Below, piece by piece: positions 1 through 8,587 of a DNA stretch of 33,840 nt. The notes beneath the pieces are model-generated. The model worked only from the letters and a program-made list of their open reading frames with translations. It searched no databases and had not been told where the DNA came from. The translations under genes and the position numbers were made by a program. Source of the stretch: Prevotellamassilia sp. (GTDB taxonomy: Bacteria; Bacteroidota; Bacteroidia; Bacteroidales; Bacteroidaceae); NCBI GenBank assembly GCA_009775705.1, contig VSQE01000019.1, positions 1-33,840 on the forward strand. The letters run 5' to 3'. Each line of letters opens with the position of its first letter. Position 1 is the first letter of the stretch.

Positions 1-3000
1 TCATGGGAGCCGGCACGGTTTCCGCACAGAAGCGCGTGACTGGCCGCGTGGTCGACGCCAGCGGACATCCGGTCATCCATGCACGTGTGCAGGTGGAAGG
101 GAGCAAGATCGTGACCGTGACAGACGACAACGGCAACTTCACGTTTCCCTCTCTTCCCGCCTCGGCCAAAAAACTGAGAGTGACCTATCTGGGTATGAAG
201 CCGCAGACGGTCAGCGTGGCCGGCAACGTGCAGGTGACTCTGGAGGATGACAATATGCTCGAAGAAGCCGTTGTCGTAGGCTACGGTACGGTGAAGAAAG
301 GTGATTTCACCGGTAGTGTGTCGGCCGTGAAAGGAAAGGACCTGGAGAAATTGCAGGTGTCGAACGTATCGAAGGCGCTGGAAGGCATGATGCCCGGTGT
401 GCAGATCACTGCCTCGACCGGACAGCCCGGTTCCGCCGCTGCCATCTATGTGCGCGGTATCGGTTCCATCAGTGCCAACTCCGCTCCGCTCATCATCGTG
501 GACGGTGCTCCTTACGAAGGATCGCTCAACACCCTGAACCAGGCCGACATCGAAAGCATTAACTTGCAGAAGGACGCTTCGGCCACGTCTATCTACGGTG
601 CGCGCGGATCGAACGGTATTCTGTATATCACGACGAAAAAGGGACGCCCCGGCAAGTCGCGCGTGTCCGTCGATGCCAAATGGGGCTGGAACTCGCGTGC
701 GGTGTCGCCCTATGAAACGGTGACCGGCGAGCGCGAATACTACGAGCTGATTTGGGAGGCCCTCTACAACCGTCAGAAGAACTCGTTGGGAATGTCCGAT
801 CTGGACGCCCGCATTTTCGCCTCGCAGAATCTGGTGAAGGAGCTGGGTAACTATAATTCCTACAATGTGGCCGACTATCAGCTGATCAACCCGATGACGG
901 GACTGCTCGATCCTGCCGCAAGCCTGCTCTATCACGAAGACTGGAACGACGAGACCTTTACCAACGGTCTGCGCCAGGAATACAACGTGTCGCTCAGCGG
1001 CGGTAACGACCGCACGAGCTATTATATGTCCTTCAACTATCTGGATGACAAGTCGTATGTGCGCAACTCCAATTTCGAGCGTATGACCGGCCGTCTGAAA
1101 CTGGACCACAAGGCTTTCGAGTGGCTGACGCTGGGGGCCAATGTGAGCTATTCGCATACGAAGACAAACGGTCTGTCCAGCCGCTCGGGTCTGGCATCCA
1201 ACCTTTTTGCGTTTACGCAATACATCGCGCCGATCTATCCCGTTTACCGTCATGACCGTTCCGGTGCGCTGGTTCTCGACGAGAACGGCGGCCTTCAGTT
1301 CGACCTTGGTAATCAGGACGGACGTACGCGTCAGTATTCTTTGGGACAGAACCCGATGATTGAGATCTACAACAATACCAACGAGACCATGCGCGATGTT
1401 CTCGGTATCCGTGCCTACGCGGACATTGCATTGCCCTTGAAGGGGTTGAAGTTCCGTGCCGATGCGGCGATGGACAATTTCGCCTCCTACACGGACGTTT
1501 TCAACGCCCCCATCACCTCCGATGCCGCCGCTGTGAACGGTTACGGAACGAAGACTTCCGGCCGCACGAATGTCATCAACCTGACGCAGCGTCTCAACTA
1601 TGACCGCATCTTTGCCGAGAGACACAGCATCAGCCTGATGGCCGCCCACGAGACGAAGGCCGAGAACGTATCGGGCCTGGCCGCCCATCGTTCGCAGTTC
1701 TTCCTGCCCGAGAATGATTTCGGCTATTCGCTGACCAACCGTACCGATCCCTCTTCGCAGGACGATTCCTATCACTTGGAGAGCTGGCTGGGACGTGCCG
1801 AGTACAGTCTGGACCACAAGTACAGCGTGTCGGGAACCTATCGCCGCGACGGTTCCAGCATGTTTGCTCCCGAGTGCCGTTGGGGTAACTTCTGGAGCGT
1901 GGGTGCCGCCTGGAATCTGGGCGAGGAATACTGGTTCAAGGCCGCGCTGGGCGAGGTGGTGAATTCCGCCAAGCTGAAGGTGAGCTACGGTACGCAGGGT
2001 AACGACGGTATTCTGGACAGCGACGGATATCGCATCTATGCCCCCTATCTGGACCATTACAGCGTGATGAATTCCGGTACGGCGGAGAATCCCGAATTTT
2101 CCGTGATACGTACCTATCGCGGTAACCGCGATATCACCTGGGAGAAGAGCAAGACCTTCAACGTAGGTGTCGAGGCCTCACTGCTCGACCGCCGGTTGAG
2201 CCTGGAGCTGGACTACTTCGTGAAGAACACCGACGACATGCTCGGCCGCCATACGTTGCCGCCCAGCGCCGGAGATCCTTCCTGGATCCTCACCAACGAG
2301 CAGGCCATGCGCAACAAGGGTGTGGAAGTGCTCATCAACGGTGTGATCATGCAGGCCAAGGACTACAAGTGGACGGCTACGCTGAACATGACCCACTACA
2401 AGAACGAACTGACCCGTATGCAGGAAGGACGTCCCGCTGAGGGGTATCAGTCCGGTAACTACTGGCGCAAGAAGGGCGGCTCGCTCTATGACTGGTACAT
2501 GTACAAATATGCCGGAGTAGATCCCCAGACGGGTGACGGACTTTATTATGCCGATGTAACGGAGACCGATGCCGCCGGCAATGAAGTGACGCGTACGGTG
2601 ACGGTGAACGATATCAACAAGGCCACTCTGTATGAGATCGGCAAGTCGGCCCTGCCGAAAGTGTATGGCGGTCTGACCACGATGTTCGAGGGCTTCGGTT
2701 TCGACCTGACGGTTTCCACAGCCTTCTCTTTGGGTGGTTATACCTACGACGGAAGTTATTCCGCCCTGATGTCGTGCAGCCTGGGTAGCACGTTCTCTAC
2801 GGACATCTACAAGCGCTGGCAGAAGCCCGGCGACGTGACTGATGTTCCGCGTCTGGAAGAGGGCTATCGTATGACCGGCGATTCGGCCAACGACCGTTTC
2901 CTGATTCGCTCGGACTATTTTTCCCTGCGCAACGTGACGCTGGGCTATACCTTCCCGCAGAGCTGGACGGCCCGTTTCAAGGGAATCTCCTCCGTGCGTG

Positions 3001-3140
3001 TCTACGGAGTGGGCGACAACCTCTTCCTCGGCTCCAAGCGCAAGGGACTCGATCCGCGCCAGAGCATCAGCGGTGCCGTGGACACCAACTCCTATTCCGC
3101 CCTGCGCACCATTTCCTTCGGTATCAATGTGAATTTCTAA
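1..3140 (+). CDS. SusC-like TonB-dependent outer-membrane transporter (5' partial)
   Basis: This is the outer-membrane beta-barrel that imports a ligand captured by its SusD partner, powered by TonB. The reading frame is open from base 3, and its first residues (GAGTVSAQ) look like the end of a signal peptide, so the true start lies upstream of the window. About 1045 residues are visible. Residues ~10-82 form a carboxypeptidase-regulatory-like domain, ~87-100 a TonB-box-like stretch (EEAVVVGYGTVKKGDFTG), ~100-220 the plug, and the rest the barrel, ending in an aromatic residue (INVNF) as barrel proteins do. susD follows after 16 bases, so they are one operon. The substrate cannot be read from the sequence, and no glycoside hydrolase or sulfatase lies downstream to hint at it. 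The family call is secure; the ligand is unknown. Confidence 0.96.
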   Translation, partial: MGAGTVSAQKRVTGRVVDASGHPVIHARVQVEGSKIVTVTDDNGNFTFPSLPASAKKLRVTYLGMKPQTVSVAGNVQVTLEDDNMLEEAVVVGYGTVKKGDFTGSVSAVKGKDLEKLQVSNVSKALEGMMPGVQITASTGQPGSAAAIYVRGIGSISANSAPLIIVDGAPYEGSLNTLNQADIESINLQKDASATSIYGARGSNGILYITTKKGRPGKSRVSVDAKWGWNSRAVSPYETVTGEREYYELIWEALYNRQKNSLGMSDLDARIFASQNLVKELGNYNSYNVADYQLINPMTGLLDPAASLLYHEDWNDETFTNGLRQEYNVSLSGGNDRTSYYMSFNYLDDKSYVRNSNFERMTGRLKLDHKAFEWLTLGANVSYSHTKTNGLSSRSGLASNLFAFTQYIAPIYPVYRHDRSGALVLDENGGLQFDLGNQDGRTRQYSLGQNPMIEIYNNTNETMRDVLGIRAYADIALPLKGLKFRADAAMDNFASYTDVFNAPITSDAAAVNGYGTKTSGRTNVINLTQRLNYDRIFAERHSISLMAAHETKAENVSGLAAHRSQFFLPENDFGYSLTNRTDPSSQDDSYHLESWLGRAEYSLDHKYSVSGTYRRDGSSMFAPECRWGNFWSVGAAWNLGEEYWFKAALGEVVNSAKLKVSYGTQGNDGILDSDGYRIYAPYLDHYSVMNSGTAENPEFSVIRTYRGNRDITWEKSKTFNVGVEASLLDRRLSLELDYFVKNTDDMLGRHTLPPSAGDPSWILTNEQAMRNKGVEVLINGVIMQAKDYKWTATLNMTHYKNELTRMQEGRPAEGYQSGNYWRKKGGSLYDWYMYKYAGVDPQTGDGLYYADVTETDAAGNEVTRTVTVNDINKATLYEIGKSALPKVYGGLTTMFEGFGFDLTVSTAFSLGGYTYDGSYSALMSCSLGSTFSTDIYKRWQKPGDVTDVPRLEEGYRMTGDSANDRFLIRSDYFSLRNVTLGYTFPQSWTARFKGISSVRVYGVGDNLFLGSKRKGLDPRQSISGAVDTNSYSALRTISFGINVNF

Positions 3141-3156
3141 GCAGACAACACCCATT

Positions 3157-4659
3157 ATGAAGATAACAAAATATTTATCCTGCCTGTTTCTTGCGGGGAC
3201 ACTGGCTTCCTGCGGAGAGGACTTTCTGAACGATATGCCTTCGGGAACAGCCACCGGCGATCAGATTGCCGATCAGGCCTCGAAAGATCCCGAGAAGATT
3301 CTGGCCAGTCAGATTTCCGGTTGCTACACCAACTGGAACCTCAATCATGCCATGGGGACAAGTGACATCAACAGTCATCAGGATACCGGTTTCGGTGGTA
3401 TCATGCTCTTGTCCGACATCATGAGCAACGACATCTCGCTTGTGATGGCAGGCGATCCCTGGCACTACGATCATGAACTGGACTACTACGCCGAGCAGTA
3501 TGTCCGCTCGCGCTGGCCGTGGACGTTCTTCTATACCGTCATCAGCAGCGCCAACGATGTGATTGCCGTGGTGGACGAAGAGAACACTACCGAGTCCGGC
3601 CGTCACATTCTGGGTCAGGCTCTGGCCTTCCGTGGTATCTCCTATGCTTATCTGGCTCAGTTCTATCAGAAGACCTATGCCGATGGCGACAACAAGTCCC
3701 TGCCCTGTGTGCCCATCCGTCTGACGGACAAGGAAGCCGGTGGTGTAGACGGACGCGCCACGGTGGAACAGGTGTACCAGCGTGCCGAGACCGACCTGCT
3801 CCGTGCCGTTGAACTGCTGGAAGGCTACAAGCGCTCGGACAAGACCACTATTGACCGGCAGGTGGCGCAGGGACTCCTTTCGCGTGTGTATCTCGTGATG
3901 AACCGCTGGCAGGATGCCGCCGATATGGCCAATGCCGCCCGTCAGGGATATACGCTCAACACCATCGAGGAGGTGCAGGAATGCAACTACCAGAATCTCT
4001 CCGACAAGGAAGTGATGTGGGGCTTTGACGTGATTGAGAGCAACAAGCAGATATTTGCCTCCTGGGCTTCGTGGAGAAGTGTGGACGGACCCGGTTATGC
4101 CGGCTACGAGGTGGGCGCTTACCAGCTTATCGATGCCCGTCTCTACAACTCCATTCCCGAGGATGACGTGCGTCACTATCAGTTTATCGCACCCGATGAC
4201 AATGTCTCGATTGCCGGCAATGAAATCCCTGCCTATGCCAACATGAAGTTCCCCTTCGTCAGCCAGTGGCTGGGCGATGTGGTCTACATGCGTGTGGCCG
4301 AGCTATACCTCACCGAGGCCGAGGCGCTCTTCCGTGCCGGAAACGCCTCCGGAGCCAATGCTGTCATGGCCGAGTTCATGCCCAACCGTGTGCTGGACTG
4401 GACACCGTCTGTAGGAGGTTTCAACGCCGAGACCATCTATCTGCAACGCCGGGCCGAACTTTGGGGCGAGGGCTTCGGATATTTCGACTGCCGCCGTCTG
4501 AAGCAGGATCTTGTGCGTAACTACGAAGGAACGAACGAGTCTGCCAGCATGCAGAAGAATATTCCCTACAACAGTTATCAGTGGACCTATCAGTTGCCTT
4601 TGAGCGAGATCCGTGACAACGACGCCATCTCGCCCGAGGACCAGAACCCGCTTGAATAA
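3157..4659 (+). CDS. SusD/RagB-family surface nutrient-binding lipoprotein
   Basis: This is the surface lipoprotein that caps the SusC barrel and binds the ligand. It has 500 residues, normal for the family. The signal peptide ends in a lipobox (LASC, cysteine 19) followed by Gly-Glu-Asp, the acidic tail that in Bacteroidota favours export to the cell surface. The body has the expected SusD pattern: an early region near residues 95-170 (WPWTFFYTVISSANDVI, then LGQALAFRGISYAYLAQFY, the TPR-like part) and a C-terminal part with YMRVAELYLTEAEALFR and RRAELWGEGFGYFDCRR. The start codon follows the susC stop by 16 bases. The substrate is unknown; the partner is the upstream SusC. Confidence 0.96.
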   Translation: MKITKYLSCLFLAGTLASCGEDFLNDMPSGTATGDQIADQASKDPEKILASQISGCYTNWNLNHAMGTSDINSHQDTGFGGIMLLSDIMSNDISLVMAGDPWHYDHELDYYAEQYVRSRWPWTFFYTVISSANDVIAVVDEENTTESGRHILGQALAFRGISYAYLAQFYQKTYADGDNKSLPCVPIRLTDKEAGGVDGRATVEQVYQRAETDLLRAVELLEGYKRSDKTTIDRQVAQGLLSRVYLVMNRWQDAADMANAARQGYTLNTIEEVQECNYQNLSDKEVMWGFDVIESNKQIFASWASWRSVDGPGYAGYEVGAYQLIDARLYNSIPEDDVRHYQFIAPDDNVSIAGNEIPAYANMKFPFVSQWLGDVVYMRVAELYLTEAEALFRAGNASGANAVMAEFMPNRVLDWTPSVGGFNAETIYLQRRAELWGEGFGYFDCRRLKQDLVRNYEGTNESASMQKNIPYNSYQWTYQLPLSEIRDNDAISPEDQNPLE

Positions 4660-4674
4660 CAACAGCCTTTACCG

Positions 4675-4714
4675 CAGTCTCCGGGAGAAGGCCGCTGCCG
4701 GCTTCCGGAGACTG
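4675..4714 (+). promoter_or_regulatory. Stem-loop between susD and the third lipoprotein gene
   Basis: Ten bases (CAGTCTCCGG, 4675-4684) pair perfectly with CCGGAGACTG at 4705-4714. Inside, AAG/CTT and CCG/CGG can extend the stem around a CTGC loop, with small bulges. No T-run follows, so it does not look like an intrinsic terminator. It could be an RNA-stability or processing element that sets the ratio of susCD to the downstream lipoprotein mRNA. That role is inferred. Confidence 0.6.
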
Positions 4715-4751
4715 TGAAACGGAAAATATCACATACACAGATTATCAATAT

Positions 4752-5726
4752 ATGAAACGCATATTTATCAAAACCATCATTCTGGGTCTTGTGCTCGCAG
4801 GGACTGCCGCCTGCGGCGACGATCTGGAGAAGGCCGATTACAACCGCGAAGGCTTTTCCGGCAAGGACCTGCCTGTTGTCTCGACCGGTACCGTTCTCGA
4901 AAATCTGGGCGAGGAAGTGACTATCCGCTATTCCGTGCAGACCGGCGCAGCCGCCGTCAGCCAGACCGGAGTCATTGTGGGCATCGGAGAAACTCCCGAA
5001 CTGGCCGACCCGCAGAATATCCGTGCCGTGGCCGTGCTCGATGAGGCCGGAAACGGAAAGGCCAATGTGGCCGGACTGGAAATGGGAAAGACCTATACGG
5101 CCCGTTCCTACGCTTTCACCGCCAACGGCATTGCCTATAGCGAGCCGTTTACCTTTACTACCAACGTCATGGAACGCCGCACGGACGTGGAGCTCGATTT
5201 TGCCGATCCCACGGTCTTCACCGATTTCGACGTGGTGGCTCTCAACGGTGTCAATGCCCCTTCCGTACAGAGTTTCGGGGCATTGCAGATGCCTACCTAC
5301 GGCATTGTCTCCTCTATTTTTGACAACGATCTTCTTTTTTCCACTCTGAGCGGTCAGTATATCGGAGATACGGACAACCTGATTGTCTACAATGCCGACT
5401 TTACCGGCAAGCGTGGTGTGAAGGTTTCTTTCACTTTGTTGCGCCTTTCGGCTCTGTTCGGCGAGAGCCAGACCTCACCTTTCGAGGTCTATGTCTCCGA
5501 AGAACCTGTCGCAACGGCTGAGGATCTTGCCTCAGCCACGAAGATCGGCGAGGGAAAACTGGTGGCGGAAGATCAGTTCAAGGATTTCGAGTTCTCGATA
5601 CCCGCATCGTTCGGCAAGCCCTGTTCGGTCGTGCTCCGCATACAGTCTGACCAGGATAATTTCGGTATTGCCATGATGGGCCTCTCCTCTTCTTCCGTCT
5701 ATCCGATGGAGGAATCGGCGGAATAA
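4752..5726 (+). CDS. Surface lipoprotein in SusE/SusF-like position, unknown function
   Basis: I do not recognise a named family. The protein has 324 residues with a lipoprotein signal peptide: a Lys/Arg start, a hydrophobic core, then cysteine 21 followed by Gly-Asp-Asp, the Bacteroidota surface-export pattern. Residues ~40-140 resemble a fibronectin-III-like beta-sandwich (YTARSYAFTANGIAYSEPFTF). The second half is beta-rich, with alternating hydrophobic residues like an all-beta binding domain. It is the last gene of the susCD operon, 92 bases after susD with a stem-loop between, and a strong terminator follows. By position it is probably an accessory ligand-binding lipoprotein comparable to SusE/SusF. 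It shows no catalytic motif. The lipoprotein call is firm; the function is inferred from context only. Confidence 0.85.
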   Translation: MKRIFIKTIILGLVLAGTAACGDDLEKADYNREGFSGKDLPVVSTGTVLENLGEEVTIRYSVQTGAAAVSQTGVIVGIGETPELADPQNIRAVAVLDEAGNGKANVAGLEMGKTYTARSYAFTANGIAYSEPFTFTTNVMERRTDVELDFADPTVFTDFDVVALNGVNAPSVQSFGALQMPTYGIVSSIFDNDLLFSTLSGQYIGDTDNLIVYNADFTGKRGVKVSFTLLRLSALFGESQTSPFEVYVSEEPVATAEDLASATKIGEGKLVAEDQFKDFEFSIPASFGKPCSVVLRIQSDQDNFGIAMMGLSSSSVYPMEESAE

Positions 5727-5765
5727 TCTGAATACGGACGGACCTTTTAGTCTGCCCTGTAACGC

Positions 5766-5811
5766 GCGGACCATGCCTTTCCTTCGGGAAAGCGCATGGT
5801 CCGCTTTTTTT
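5766..5811 (+). terminator. Rho-independent terminator of the susCD operon
   Basis: GCGGACCATGC (5766-5776) pairs perfectly with GCATGGTCCGC (5794-5804), and an inner CTTTCC/GGAAAG stem closes on a TTCG tetraloop. Seven T residues follow (5805-5811). This is a textbook intrinsic terminator 40 bases after the lipoprotein stop codon. Confidence 0.93.
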
Positions 5812-5856
5812 GTCCGGTGGGGCGTGGCGGGTGGCCGGTTTTTCGGATGCCCTTTT

Positions 5857-5864
5857 TATTTTTG
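5857..5864 (+). promoter_or_regulatory. Candidate -7 box for the tyrosine recombinase gene
   Basis: TATTTTTG matches the Bacteroidota -7 consensus TAnnTTTG and lies 57 bases before the chosen start codon at 5922, downstream of the terminator. No good TTTG sits at the -33 distance, only a T-run at 5839-5843 that is too close, so this is a moderate call. Confidence 0.45.
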
Positions 5865-5921
5865 CCGTTGCCGGTGCATCCCTGTTCCGGTTTTTGTTCC
5901 ATCCATAAAACTGTAACACTC

Positions 5922-7127
5922 ATGAAAAATGAAAAACGTCTTACGTTCCGTCTGTTGTTCTACATCAAGCGTACGGCGCTGCGGCGCGACGGCCGCGCCC
6001 CGCTCATGCTACGCATCACCGTCGACGGTCTTTCGGCCCAGATGTCACTTCAGATCGCGGTGCCTCCCTCCGGCTGGCTTCCTGCCGCTGGGCGGATGGC
6101 CGGGCGTTCGGCCGAGGCGCGCGAAGTCAATCTGCTGCTCTCCGATGTGGCGGCGCGCGCCCGTCAGCTTTATTACGGCGCGGTGTTGGGCGGGAACCGT
6201 CCCGATGCCTGCCGGTTGCGCGATGCCTTGCAGGGCCGTGTGTGGCGGCCCGGGTTTCTGGACCTCTTCCGCAGGCATGTGGCCGACTTCGGCGAACGGG
6301 TGGGGCACGGCCGCTCGCAGAGCACGTACCGCAAGTATGCCATCGCCCTGTCCTGGACTGAGCGTTTTGTGCGCGGCGAATACGGCCGTGCCGATGTGGA
6401 GACGGATTCCGTGGACGAGGTGTTCGCCTGCCGGCTGGTGACTTTCCTGCTGGCCCGGGGGCTGGCACCGGGAACGGTGCGCCTCTATGTCTCGGCGGTG
6501 CGGACGGTGACGCTGTCGGTATGGCGGCGCGGACTGCTGCCGGCCGATCCGTTTCGTGGAAACTGTCTGCCGGTGGTACCGGCGCGGCGCGAGGCCCTGA
6601 CCGAGGGCGAGGTGGAGCGGTTGGCTCGGTTGCCGTTGGCGGGCCGTGCGGCACGTGTGCGCAACCTCTTTTTGCTGTCGTGCCGGACGGGACTGGCCTA
6701 CGCGGACCTTTGCGGACTGCGTCCCTGCCACGTGCACTGGGATGCGTCGGGAGCGGGCTGGATCGTGAAGCCCCGTGCCAAGAACGGACGGCAGGCGGCT
6801 GTGCGGTTGGTTCCCGAGGCCGAGCGATTGCTGGCTGCCTGCTGTCCCGAAGGCTTTCCCGAGACGGGGCTTTTTATGCCCGACAACCGGACGTGCAACC
6901 GGATGCTGAAGCGGCTGGCCGCGCAGGCCGGACTGGCTCGCCGGCTGTATTTCCATCTGGCGAGGCACACGTTTGCCACGCTTTCCCTCTCGGCCGGCGT
7001 ACCCATCGAGAGTGTGAGCCTTATGCTGGGCCATTCGCGCCTCTCGACCACGCAGATCTATGCCCGCGTGACGACCGAGAAGCTCCGGCGCGACACGGAG
7101 TGTTTGCTGTCCGGTCGTTTTCAGTAA
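5922..7127 (+). CDS. Tyrosine recombinase / phage-integrase family protein with Arm and SAM-like domains
   Basis: This is a site-specific tyrosine recombinase of 401 residues. The N-terminal ~75 residues resemble the Arm-binding domain of Bacteroidales integrases (FRLLFYIKRTALRRDGRAPL), residues ~110-205 form the SAM-like core-binding domain, and ~225-395 the catalytic domain. The catalytic set is complete: Arg255 (LLSCRTGLAY), Lys288, His345-x-x-Arg348 (HLARHT), His371 (LGHSRLSTTQ) and Tyr380 (IYARV). A longer frame starts at 5796, but that start sits inside the susCD terminator; ATG 5922 begins the typical MKNEKRLTFRLLF sequence. It stands alone, with no excisionase, transfer genes or tRNA attachment site in view. 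It may be a remnant of a mobile element or a local DNA invertase of the kind found beside phase-variable Bacteroidales surface loci. By eye it is more GC-rich than its neighbours. Confidence 0.93.
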   Translation: MKNEKRLTFRLLFYIKRTALRRDGRAPLMLRITVDGLSAQMSLQIAVPPSGWLPAAGRMAGRSAEAREVNLLLSDVAARARQLYYGAVLGGNRPDACRLRDALQGRVWRPGFLDLFRRHVADFGERVGHGRSQSTYRKYAIALSWTERFVRGEYGRADVETDSVDEVFACRLVTFLLARGLAPGTVRLYVSAVRTVTLSVWRRGLLPADPFRGNCLPVVPARREALTEGEVERLARLPLAGRAARVRNLFLLSCRTGLAYADLCGLRPCHVHWDASGAGWIVKPRAKNGRQAAVRLVPEAERLLAACCPEGFPETGLFMPDNRTCNRMLKRLAAQAGLARRLYFHLARHTFATLSLSAGVPIESVSLMLGHSRLSTTQIYARVTTEKLRRDTECLLSGRFQ

Positions 7128-7167
7128 GAAGTCCGGACATTTTTCCGCCCGAAAGCGTAATAATTCG

Positions 7168-7175
7168 TAATTTTG
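7168..7175 (+). promoter_or_regulatory. -7 box for the TSUP permease gene
   Basis: TAATTTTG, followed by CACCC, matches the Bacteroidota -7 consensus TAnnTTTG. The start codon at 7221 would lie roughly 40 bases after transcription start. The -33 element is poor (TTTT at 7141-7144, slightly too far). An almost identical sequence, TAATTTCGCACCC, precedes rlpA. Confidence 0.6.
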
Positions 7176-7220
7176 CACCCTATAAAAATGTACAGTATTA
7201 ATTAATTGCTAATTCTTAAT

Positions 7221-8057
7221 ATGACTATTTTGACATTTACCGTTATCCTACTGCTCGGAGCTTATTGTGCCGGATTGCTCGGTTCGCTCACGGGGCTGGG
7301 AGGCGGCGTGGTGGTGATTCCGCTGCTGACGCTGGCCTTCGGTGTGGATTTCCATTATGCCGTCGGGGCCGCGCTGGTGGCTTCCATCGCCACTTCGAGC
7401 GGGTCGGGCAGCGCATACGTCAAGGAGGGCATTACGAACATCCGTTTAGGCATGTTTCTGGAGATAGCCACCACCATTGGCGCCGTTGCCGGTGCCGCCG
7501 TTGCCATCTGGCTCGATAATTCGGCCATAGCCATCATCTACGGACTGGTACTGATCCTCACCGCTGCCATGCAGCAGCGGCGTAAGTCGGACCACGATGG
7601 TGTGAAAGGTTCCGAGGCGGCCCGTCGCCTGAAGCTTTATGGCACCTGGCCGCAAAAGGACGGCAGCCTGAAGGCCTACGAGCTGAAACACGTGGGCGGC
7701 GGCTTCGGCGTGATGCTGGTGGCGGGCGTCCTCTCGGGCATTCTTGGCATCGGTTCGGGGGTATTGAAGGTGATTGCCATGGACGGTATCATGAAGGTGC
7801 CTTTTAAGGTAAGCACCACGACGAGCAACTTCATGATGGGAGTGACGGCCTGTGCCTCGGCGGTGGTCTACATCCAGCGCGGCATCATCGAGCCGGGCAT
7901 TGCCTTTCCCGTGATGACGGGCGTGTTGTTCGGCGCGCTGACGGGGGCTAAGTTGCTCAAGAGGTTAGACGTGAGCCTGCTGCGTAAAATCTTCTGTGTG
8001 GCCATTCTGCTTGTGGCTGTCAATATGATCTATAACGGTGTGACCGGAAAATTCTAA
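7221..8057 (+). CDS. TSUP-family (TauE/SafE) membrane permease
   Basis: This is a predicted inner-membrane anion permease of the TSUP family, whose members move sulfite, sulfoacetate, thiosulfate and similar anions. It has 278 residues. The family's internal duplication is visible: an N-terminal glycine-rich half (GSLTGLGGGVVVIPLLTL) and a second half with GILGIGSGVLKVIAMDG followed by STTTSNFMMGVTA. Each half carries several hydrophobic spans, separated by a charged loop near residues 118-155. ATG 7221 is preferred to the upstream TTG at 7206 because it gives a normal membrane-protein start after the -7 box. A DUF1634 gene follows after 24 bases, a common pairing. The substrate is not determined; sulfur oxyanions are plausible by family only. 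Confidence 0.9.
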   Translation: MTILTFTVILLLGAYCAGLLGSLTGLGGGVVVIPLLTLAFGVDFHYAVGAALVASIATSSGSGSAYVKEGITNIRLGMFLEIATTIGAVAGAAVAIWLDNSAIAIIYGLVLILTAAMQQRRKSDHDGVKGSEAARRLKLYGTWPQKDGSLKAYELKHVGGGFGVMLVAGVLSGILGIGSGVLKVIAMDGIMKVPFKVSTTTSNFMMGVTACASAVVYIQRGIIEPGIAFPVMTGVLFGALTGAKLLKRLDVSLLRKIFCVAILLVAVNMIYNGVTGKF

Positions 8058-8081
8058 CGCTTCAGAAAAAAAGAAATCAGG

Positions 8082-8483
8082 ATGAAGACTACAGGAAACA
8101 AGGAACGCGACATGCAGCTGCTCATCGGCAACACCCTGCGTTGGGGCGTGACGCTGGCCTGCGCCGTCGCACTGGCCGGAGGCGCGCTCTATCTGTGGAA
8201 ACACGGAGCGGAGCCGATGAAGGACTATTCGTCTTTTGACTATCATGCTTTGCCCGCAGGGGCGGAAACCTATACCACGCTTTCCGGCATTCTGGACGGT
8301 GTGGCGCACTTCACGGCCGCGGGCTGGATCCAACTGGGGGTGATTGCCCTGCTGCTTACGCCGGTCATGCGTGTGCTGCTTTCGCTTTGCGACTTTGTGT
8401 TGCAGCGCGACTGGCTCTATGCAGCCATCAGTGCGGTGGTGCTCTCCGTCATTGTCTGCAACTCGTTGGGCGGAGCCGTCTGA
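8082..8483 (+). CDS. DUF1634 family membrane protein
   Basis: This is a small integral membrane protein of 133 residues with three or four hydrophobic spans (near residues 20-40, 70-95 and 110-130). Sequence and position match DUF1634, a family of unknown function usually encoded directly after a TauE/SafE permease, as here. It may be a partner or regulator of the permease; that is inference from the recurrent pairing. An internal ATG at 8112 (MQLLIGNTLRWG) is an alternative start that would drop a polar tail of ten residues. A strong bidirectional terminator follows. Confidence 0.82.
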   Translation: MKTTGNKERDMQLLIGNTLRWGVTLACAVALAGGALYLWKHGAEPMKDYSSFDYHALPAGAETYTTLSGILDGVAHFTAAGWIQLGVIALLLTPVMRVLLSLCDFVLQRDWLYAAISAVVLSVIVCNSLGGAV

Positions 8484-8514
8484 AATATGTAGAGCAGTTG
8501 GAAGAAAATATCTG

Positions 8515-8570
8515 AATAACCGAATCCCCGCCGGAACAACATAGTTCCGGCGGGGATTCGGTTATTTGTG
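8515..8570. terminator. Bidirectional terminator with 23-bp perfect stem
   Basis: Bases 8515-8537 pair without mismatch with 8544-8566 around an AACATA loop, and GC-rich sequence fills the core. The hairpin lies between the convergent DUF1634 gene and the POT transporter gene. T-rich sequence follows on the plus side (TTATTTGTGTCTT), and a weaker T-rich tail (ATATTTTC) follows on the minus side. Confidence 0.88.
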
Positions 8571-8587
8571 TCTTATGGGAAAAGTGC

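Noticed and set aside
2178..4176. Minus-strand frames opposite susC and susD
   Set aside because: Antisense shadows with no signal, domain or promoter.
5796..5921. Upstream extension of the tyrosine recombinase to ATG 5796
   Set aside because: The start sits inside the terminator hairpin and upstream of the -7 box; the family-like N-terminus begins at ATG 5922.
7128..7220. Attachment site or invertible promoter after the recombinase
   Set aside because: No matching inverted or direct repeats were found between this gap and the gap at 5812-5921.
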